In this document: piece after piece, positions 52,342 through 57,042 of the stretch
How positions within the stretch are numbered: the first letter of the stretch is position 1
How the letters are laid out: each line of letters starts with the position of its first letter
NCBI RefSeq assembly: GCF_009883055.1
Contig: NZ_WWVR01000019.1
Span: forward strand, 1 to 57,042
Source of the DNA: Blautia sp. BIOML-A1
Lineage (GTDB): Bacteria; Bacillota; Clostridia; Lachnospirales; Lachnospiraceae
Direction: 5' to 3'
DNA: 57,042 bases
Notes under the pieces: generated by a model
What the model was told of the DNA's origin: nothing
Database searches by the model: none
What the model saw: the letters and a program-made list of their open reading frames with translations, nothing else
Program-made: the position numbers and the translations under genes

Positions 52342-52370
52342 ACCATATCACATATTTTACAGGTTTCCAA
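52342..52370 (-). promoter_or_regulatory. Promoter of yjjG-sseB
   Basis: On the minus strand, TTGGAA (52365-52370), 17-nt spacer, TATGGT (52342-52347), about 32 nt before the start. Confidence 0.45.
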
Positions 52371-52592
52371 GCAAAAAGCCTTCTGTTCCCTTCATTCTCT
52401 GTAATCCGAACTGAATGCGTCGATATTTTTTATATGAAGATTCTGTAAAATCTCAATCAAACCTCCGTAAATGCTATTGTTTTCTGAAAATTACAGTGAT
52501 ATACTTCACAGCGTCGACTGAGGGTAAGGATTGGATCCAACAAATATCTATTACATTTTAATTATCTATCTCTTAAAGGAGTTTATATTATT

Positions 52593-54212
52593 ATGAAAAG
52601 AAAATTGATTGTCGGTTTTTTAACTCTTTGTTCCATTACAACTGTATGTCCTTCCGTTTATGCATCCACAGAACACTACACAGACAGCAGCGTTACCGGT
52701 GCTGATTCCGGATGGTCTGACTGGACTTCCAGCTGGGCAGATACGGCAGCAGATTTTACCAAAGTATCTCTCACTCCGGGTGCAGATGACACACAGCTTA
52801 ACTTTGCATGGTACAGCGAAAAAGGTGACAGTACTGCTACTCCTGTTGTCCATTTCGGAACCGATAAAGACAATCTTGAAACCTTCGAGGGTACTGCCGG
52901 CGATGTAGATCAGGAACTTACCGGCGATAAAGCATATGAATATAATCACGTAACTGTAACCGGACTTGAACCAGAGACAACCTACTACTACACAGTAGAG
53001 AAAAACGGTCAGCAGACAGACGTGTGCGAATATAAAACACAGAAAACAGATTCCGTAAAAATCCTCTATGTAGGCGATCCGCAGATTGGTGCTTCCAAAG
53101 GTCAGACCCAGGATGGTGCCGAACTGACCAACGAATCCGGTGAAGCTAATACTGCTGCCGAGAACGATGGCTTTTCCTGGAATCGTACACTGAATACCGC
53201 ACTTTCTGAAAATCCAGATGTAAACTTTGTCATCTCTGCCGGTGATCAGGTAAACAAAACCGGTGAAGCCAAAGAAGAGGAATACGCCTCCTATCTGAGT
53301 GCAGACGCACTGAAAAGCCTTCCGGTAGCAACAACCATCGGTAATCATGACTCTCTGAATCCTGATTACTCCTACCATTTTAACAACCCGAACAATACAG
53401 ACAACGGAAAAACTGCTGCCGGCGGTGATTACTATTATAGCTATGGCAAAGGACTTTTCATTGTCCTTAATACAAACAACTATAACGTGGCAGAGCATCA
53501 GAAAACCATCGAGGAGGCTGTAAAGGCATATCCGGATGCAAAATGGCGTATCGTAACTATCCATCAGGATATTTACGGCTCCGGTCTTGATCATTCTGAT
53601 ACAGATGGTATGATCCTTCGTACCCAGCTTACTCCTGTCTTTGATGCTAACGATATTGATGTCGTTCTCCAGGGTCATGACCACACCTACAGCCGTTCCA
53701 AAATGCTCTACGGTGACGGACAGACTCATCAGAACTATGAGTTCAGTTTAAACGCAGACGGCACGGACTATGACTGGGATCACGCTACAAATGTAGATAC
53801 CGGCGATCAGATCACACTTGCTCCGGAAGAAGGCAATACTGATGCACAGGCTGCTCTCGATGCATTCCACGAGGACAACAACTGCTATACAATTGAGGAT
53901 GTAGACGGAAATACTGTAACAGATCCTCAGGGAATCCTTTACATGACAGCAAACTCCGCTTCCGGTTCCAAATATTACGAACTGCTCTCCACACAGCAGG
54001 ATTATGTAGCAGCACGCAGCCAGAACTGGCTTCCAAGTTATTCCGTCATCACAATGAGTGCTGATTCCTTCTCCATCGACACTTACCAGATCACCGATGA
54101 TGGCAAAACTGAAGCTATCGATGATACTTTTACCATCCAGAAATCCGGTACAGATACATCTGCTGACACCACAGATGCTTCTGATACTGAAGCCGACGAT
54201 TCTGCAAATTAA
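52593..54212 (+). CDS. Secreted purple-acid-phosphatase-like metallophosphoesterase
   Basis: 539 aa. Signal peptide ending SVYA-ST. A fibronectin-III-like purple acid phosphatase N-domain (about 55-150; LNFAWYSEKGD, VTVTGLEPETTYYYTVEKNG) is followed by a calcineurin-like metallophosphoesterase domain: GDPQIG, SAGDQVN, GNHDS, TIHQDIYG, GHDHTYSRS give the five dimetal blocks. The tail is Thr/Asp/Ser rich (DTSADTTDASDTEADD), with no sortase motif. Likely scavenges phosphate outside the cell. No TTTACA Pho box pair is visible upstream. Operon with the next gene (16-nt gap). Confidence 0.9.
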   Translation: MKRKLIVGFLTLCSITTVCPSVYASTEHYTDSSVTGADSGWSDWTSSWADTAADFTKVSLTPGADDTQLNFAWYSEKGDSTATPVVHFGTDKDNLETFEGTAGDVDQELTGDKAYEYNHVTVTGLEPETTYYYTVEKNGQQTDVCEYKTQKTDSVKILYVGDPQIGASKGQTQDGAELTNESGEANTAAENDGFSWNRTLNTALSENPDVNFVISAGDQVNKTGEAKEEEYASYLSADALKSLPVATTIGNHDSLNPDYSYHFNNPNNTDNGKTAAGGDYYYSYGKGLFIVLNTNNYNVAEHQKTIEEAVKAYPDAKWRIVTIHQDIYGSGLDHSDTDGMILRTQLTPVFDANDIDVVLQGHDHTYSRSKMLYGDGQTHQNYEFSLNADGTDYDWDHATNVDTGDQITLAPEEGNTDAQAALDAFHEDNNCYTIEDVDGNTVTDPQGILYMTANSASGSKYYELLSTQQDYVAARSQNWLPSYSVITMSADSFSIDTYQITDDGKTEAIDDTFTIQKSGTDTSADTTDASDTEADDSAN

Positions 54213-54228
54213 GGGGATCTGAACTCGT

Positions 54229-55389
54229 ATGACTCACACCAGATTTACCGGGCTGCTTTCCAGAAAAAAAGCAGTCCGGTATCTTATTTATCTTTTACTT
54301 GTCTGTGTGTTCGCTGTTTTTGTCTTTAAGCTTAATCAGGTAGAAAAAACAGAACTGGTTGTCCGGACGGGGCAGACATTTGAAAAGGGAAAAGTCACAG
54401 AAATCCTTCAGGATAATCTCGATTCCAACGGAACCCGTGTAGGAGAACAGAAGGTACGGGTAAAAATGCTCACTGGTGTACGAAAGGGAGAAGAACTTGA
54501 TGTCACCAGCAGCTCCGGTTATCTTTTTGGTGCAGCCTGCACAGTAGGAATGAAGGTCATTGTCATGCAGAGCGTTGCCGGTGAGACCACGATCGCCAGC
54601 GTTTACTCTCAGGATCGTGAGTGGGTTATTTACATCTTTGCCCTTCTTTATCTTCTTGCATTATGCATCATCGGCGGTAAACAGGGGATCAAAGGATGTC
54701 TTGGCCTGATCTTTACTTTTTTCTGCGTGATCTTTGTATATCTTCCGCTTGTGTATCTTGGATATTCACCATTCTGGTCAGCAGTATTTATCTGTTTTCT
54801 TACCACACTGGTCACTATGTATCTGATCGGCGGACCGACAAAGAAAACCTGTGCAGCTACACTGGGCACCCTGGCAGGTGTTGTTCTTGCCGGTATCTCT
54901 GCATGGTGCTTCAGCAAAGCATCCGGCATTTCCGGCTACAATGTATCTGATATTGAAACGCTGATGACTCTGTGGAATACCAACCGGATCCAGGTTGGCG
55001 GACTTCTTTTTTCCGGGCTTCTGATTTCCTGTCTCGGTGCTGTCATGGATGTTGCCATGTCCATCAGCAGTGCCATTGATGAGATCTACAAACAGAATTC
55101 TTCCCTTACACGCAAGGAACTGTTTAAGGCCGGAATGCGTGTCGGAAGAGATATGATGGGAACTGACAGTAATACCCTGATTCTTGCATTCGCAGGAAGC
55201 AGTGTGAGTACGCTTCTTCTGGATTATGCCTATGATCTTCCATATCAGCAGATCATCAACTCAAACAATATTGGTATTGCGATCATGCAGGGACTTGCCG
55301 GAAGTTTCGGAATCGTACTCTCCGTTCCACTTACTGTACTGATCTGTACAATTCTTTTTCACAGAAAAGAAACTGCTGTAAAATTATGA
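54229..55389 (+). CDS. YibE/F family membrane protein
   Basis: 386 aa. TM1 at about 17-36, an extracellular beta-rich domain (40-125; GTRVGEQKVRVKMLTGVRKGEELDV), then about seven transmembrane helices. Motifs of the YibE/F family: AVMDVAMSISSAIDEIY (about 282-298), RDMMGTDSNTLILAFAGSS, LLLDYAYDLPYQQIINSN. Function unknown. It follows the phosphatase by 16 nt, ribosome site AGGGGA. Confidence 0.88.
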   Translation: MTHTRFTGLLSRKKAVRYLIYLLLVCVFAVFVFKLNQVEKTELVVRTGQTFEKGKVTEILQDNLDSNGTRVGEQKVRVKMLTGVRKGEELDVTSSSGYLFGAACTVGMKVIVMQSVAGETTIASVYSQDREWVIYIFALLYLLALCIIGGKQGIKGCLGLIFTFFCVIFVYLPLVYLGYSPFWSAVFICFLTTLVTMYLIGGPTKKTCAATLGTLAGVVLAGISAWCFSKASGISGYNVSDIETLMTLWNTNRIQVGGLLFSGLLISCLGAVMDVAMSISSAIDEIYKQNSSLTRKELFKAGMRVGRDMMGTDSNTLILAFAGSSVSTLLLDYAYDLPYQQIINSNNIGIAIMQGLAGSFGIVLSVPLTVLICTILFHRKETAVKL

Positions 55390-55402
55390 TCTTCGTGGAA
55401 AA

Positions 55403-55433
55403 AAAAGTCTCCGGGTTCAACCCGGAGACTTTT
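55403..55433. terminator. Bidirectional terminator
   Basis: AAAAGTCTCCGGG/CCCGGAGACTTTT, 13-bp stem with a five-nt loop, between convergent genes; it abuts the stop codon of the AllA-like gene. Confidence 0.93.
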
Positions 55434-55921
55434 TATACGGTAATCTTAAACCAGTCCTTCTCGTCAAAATCAACTACTGTACAGTCATTTGCATAAGTAC
55501 ATTCCGGAAGAATGATCATTGCATGAAGTACTTCGTTATTTGCCGGAAGCGGACAGAGATGCCAGATTGCCGCATTCAGTTTTACCATGTATCCCTTCGG
55601 CACAAGAAAAGCCTTCGTCAGTTCCGGGACAGGTGTGCCGCCGGATGCCGGTGCAACATGAATAATCATGTCATCGTCCAACGCAACAATTCCCTCCCAT
55701 GTAGTTGTATGATATTCCGCTGCTTTAATAATTCTCTCATCTTTGCGGACAGCAAGCGGAGAAAATGCCATACTTCCGACACAGGCACCAGAAATACGAT
55801 CTGGATAAAATTTATGGATTTCACCTTCCAGCGGATGTCCCTCCGGTTCTGTCATGCTGTAGAATGTTCCATACGGTGCAAAATCTGCCGCGTTAATTTT
55901 TACTGCTTTTACCTCTCTCAT
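55433..55921 (-). CDS. Ureidoglycolate lyase-like (AllA fold) protein
   Basis: 162 aa. Cupin-like AllA family: KINAADFAPYGTFYSM at the N-terminus, MAFSPLAVRKDERIIKAAEYHTTTWEGIVALDDDMIIHVAP, and VKLNAAIWHLCPLPANNEVLHAMI in place of the usual GTWHHP. The substrate residues differ from AllA, so ureidoglycolate activity is doubtful. No purine-degradation genes nearby. Ribosome site GAGGAGG. Confidence 0.7.
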   Translation of the reverse strand: MREVKAVKINAADFAPYGTFYSMTEPEGHPLEGEIHKFYPDRISGACVGSMAFSPLAVRKDERIIKAAEYHTTTWEGIVALDDDMIIHVAPASGGTPVPELTKAFLVPKGYMVKLNAAIWHLCPLPANNEVLHAMIILPECTYANDCTVVDFDEKDWFKITV

Positions 55922-56009
55922 ATAGAAAAGCCTCCTCTTTTTAATAAAAACCCCGTTGATTCTCTCAATACATCCAGTATAACATAGTAAAAAAACAGTC
56001 TCAAGCTAT

Positions 56010-56113
56010 TTAGGACAATAGGTGGGAATCCTCTGCAATTCAATTACCGAGATGAAAGCACAGGATTGTGCGTATCCGCACAAAAAATATAACAACAAAG
56101 ATTGATTTCTTAT
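56010..56113 (+). mobile_element. Left end of an IS605/IS1341-type element
   Basis: Near-identical inverted partner of 6215-6316. The hairpin TTGTGCG-TATC-CGCACAA (56066-56083) is the expected subterminal structure. The conserved block starts at TTAGGACAATA. Only about 220 nt lie between this end and tnpB, so no tnpA is present. The right end is beyond the window. Confidence 0.75.
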
Positions 56114-56233
56114 ATCTCCTGATTCTTGTATTTGTTTTCAAAAGAAAGCAGACCAGATTTATATTGAAAAGCAAGAGCATTTTGTGCTATGCTATAACCA
56201 TAGTAGAAATTATGAACCAAAAGGAGAATGGAG

Positions 56234-57042
56234 ATGCTGCTGTCACATAAAACATCCATAAAGATCAGTCAGGAATATTCCAATATCATAGGGCATATGT
56301 GTTATGCAGCATCCAAACTCTGGAATATCTGCAACTATGAACGGCGTCATTATAAAGAACTGAGACTGGAAAAGTATCCTGACTGGTATTATCAGAAAAA
56401 AGCACATAAAGGAAATCTGTGGTATAAACAGCTTCCGTCACAGACAGCGCAGGAGACCTGCAAGCAGCTGGATAAAGCATGGAAATCTTTTTATGTCCTG
56501 AAAAAGACCGGAGGGATCAAAGATCCAAATCCGCCCCGTTTTAAACAGGGAAATATACCGGTCACATACATGCAGATGGGGATCAGGCATGAGAAAGGTT
56601 CGGACCAGCTGAGGCTGTCTCTGCCAAAGGAACTGAAAAGCTACATGGAAGAAACATACGGGATCCATGAAAAATTTCTATATCTTGAAAATAAGATTTT
56701 CAGGAACATGGATCATATAAAGCAGCTGCGGATCTATCCGCCGGAAAATGGAAAATACGACCTTATTGTTATCTATGAGATTGAAGAACCGGAGCAGCTT
56801 TCTCAGAATGGACATTATTTATCGATTGATCTGGGACTTCATAATCTGATGACCTGCTATGATTCTGGAAATGGCAGGACTTTTATTCTGGGAAGAAAAT
56901 ATCTTTCTCTGGAAAGATATTTTCATAAAGAGATCGCCAGAGTGCAGTCTGTATGGTATGCACAGCAATCGGAAAGAGGAATAAAATATCCAAAATCATC
57001 GAAACATATCCAGAGACTTTACAGGAAAAAGCAGAATGCAGT
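56234..57042 (+). CDS. tnpB: TnpB-type RNA-guided nuclease, 3' end beyond the window
   Basis: 269 codons are visible, open to the window edge. ATG at 56234 has AAGGAG seven nt upstream; an ATG two codons earlier is too close. The N-terminal half resembles TnpB REC/WED regions (KLWNICNYERRHYKEL, NPPRFKQGNIPV, LRLSLPKELKSYM). The first RuvC segment is YLSIDLGLHNLMTCYDSG with the expected catalytic Asp at about residue 199, then KYPKSSKHIQRLYRKK. The remaining RuvC and zinc-finger parts are not visible. It makes the enclosing unit an IS1341-like element without transposase; it was missed by simple frame calling because it has no stop in the window. Confidence 0.85.
   Translation, partial: MLLSHKTSIKISQEYSNIIGHMCYAASKLWNICNYERRHYKELRLEKYPDWYYQKKAHKGNLWYKQLPSQTAQETCKQLDKAWKSFYVLKKTGGIKDPNPPRFKQGNIPVTYMQMGIRHEKGSDQLRLSLPKELKSYMEETYGIHEKFLYLENKIFRNMDHIKQLRIYPPENGKYDLIVIYEIEEPEQLSQNGHYLSIDLGLHNLMTCYDSGNGRTFILGRKYLSLERYFHKEIARVQSVWYAQQSERGIKYPKSSKHIQRLYRKKQNA

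Noticed and set aside
1..57042. Prophage, integrative element or defence island
   Set aside because: No integrase, phage structural, restriction or toxin-antitoxin genes and no tRNA or att-like repeats were seen; the only mobile pieces are the IS605-type ends and tnpB.

Overview
The window reads as a chromosomal segment of a spore-forming, low-to-mid GC Bacillota of the class Clostridia, most likely family Lachnospiraceae (Blautia-like). This rests on strong AGGAGG-type ribosome sites, TTGACA/TATAAT promoters, a DUF6472-type mini-protein, a CotF-like coat protein, a bifunctional AdhE, BMP-type nucleoside import genes and a Lachnospiraceae-style PstS. I see no rRNA, tRNA, CRISPR array, integrase or prophage block. 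Most of the window is ordinary core genome. The accessory signals are small repeats, one IS605-family element running off the right edge, and one large apparently non-coding transcription unit.

Layout. 0.1-6.2 kb (minus): 8-oxoguanine glycosylase, DUF6472 mini-protein, RfbF-like nucleotidyltransferase, radical SAM protein, class II aldolase and a secreted YARHG protein, followed by a solo left end of an IS605-type element and a frameshifted small gene. 6.7-14.3 kb (minus): stand-alone eukaryotic-type HisA, secreted Big2 protein, acidic lipoprotein, and a nucleoside ABC importer (BmpA-NupO-NupP-NupQ). 14.6-17.7 kb (minus): two-OB-fold SSB-like protein and cobO-dapA-dapB. 17.8-25.4 kb: typA/bipA (plus), AI-2E-family permease and adhE (minus, with Rex-like operators), small alarmone synthetase (plus). 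25.6-30.4 kb (minus): NSS transporter plus aminotransferase, orphan sugar-binding-type protein, RluA-type pseudouridine synthase.

30.4-31.4 kb has no credible gene. It has a strong minus-strand promoter, many perfect hairpins and a terminator-like end, and is best explained as a large structured RNA of about 1 kb. This is the most interesting element in the window. 31.6-43.5 kb: aconitase-family hydratase, small proteins, acyltransferase, a cell-wall group (L,D-transpeptidase-like protein, ddl, murF), type-Ic aspartate aminotransferase, SAM methyltransferase and a 10-Cys mini-protein. 43.5-49.5 kb (minus): pstS-pstC-pstA-pstB-phoU-phoR operon behind two TTTACA Pho boxes. Its PstS appears circularly permuted and no phoB is adjacent. 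49.6-55.9 kb: aldo/keto reductase, coat-like protein, SseB-like protein and YjjG phosphatase, secreted metallophosphatase with a YibE/F membrane protein, and an AllA-like protein. 56.0 kb to the end: IS605-type left end and the start of tnpB.

Three repeat families recur. An 18/27-nt GTAACTGTTCA palindrome sits mostly just after stop codons. A 110-bp multi-hairpin element has two near-identical copies and one rearranged copy, and it supplies the stop codon of at least one gene. The IS605 left end occurs twice.
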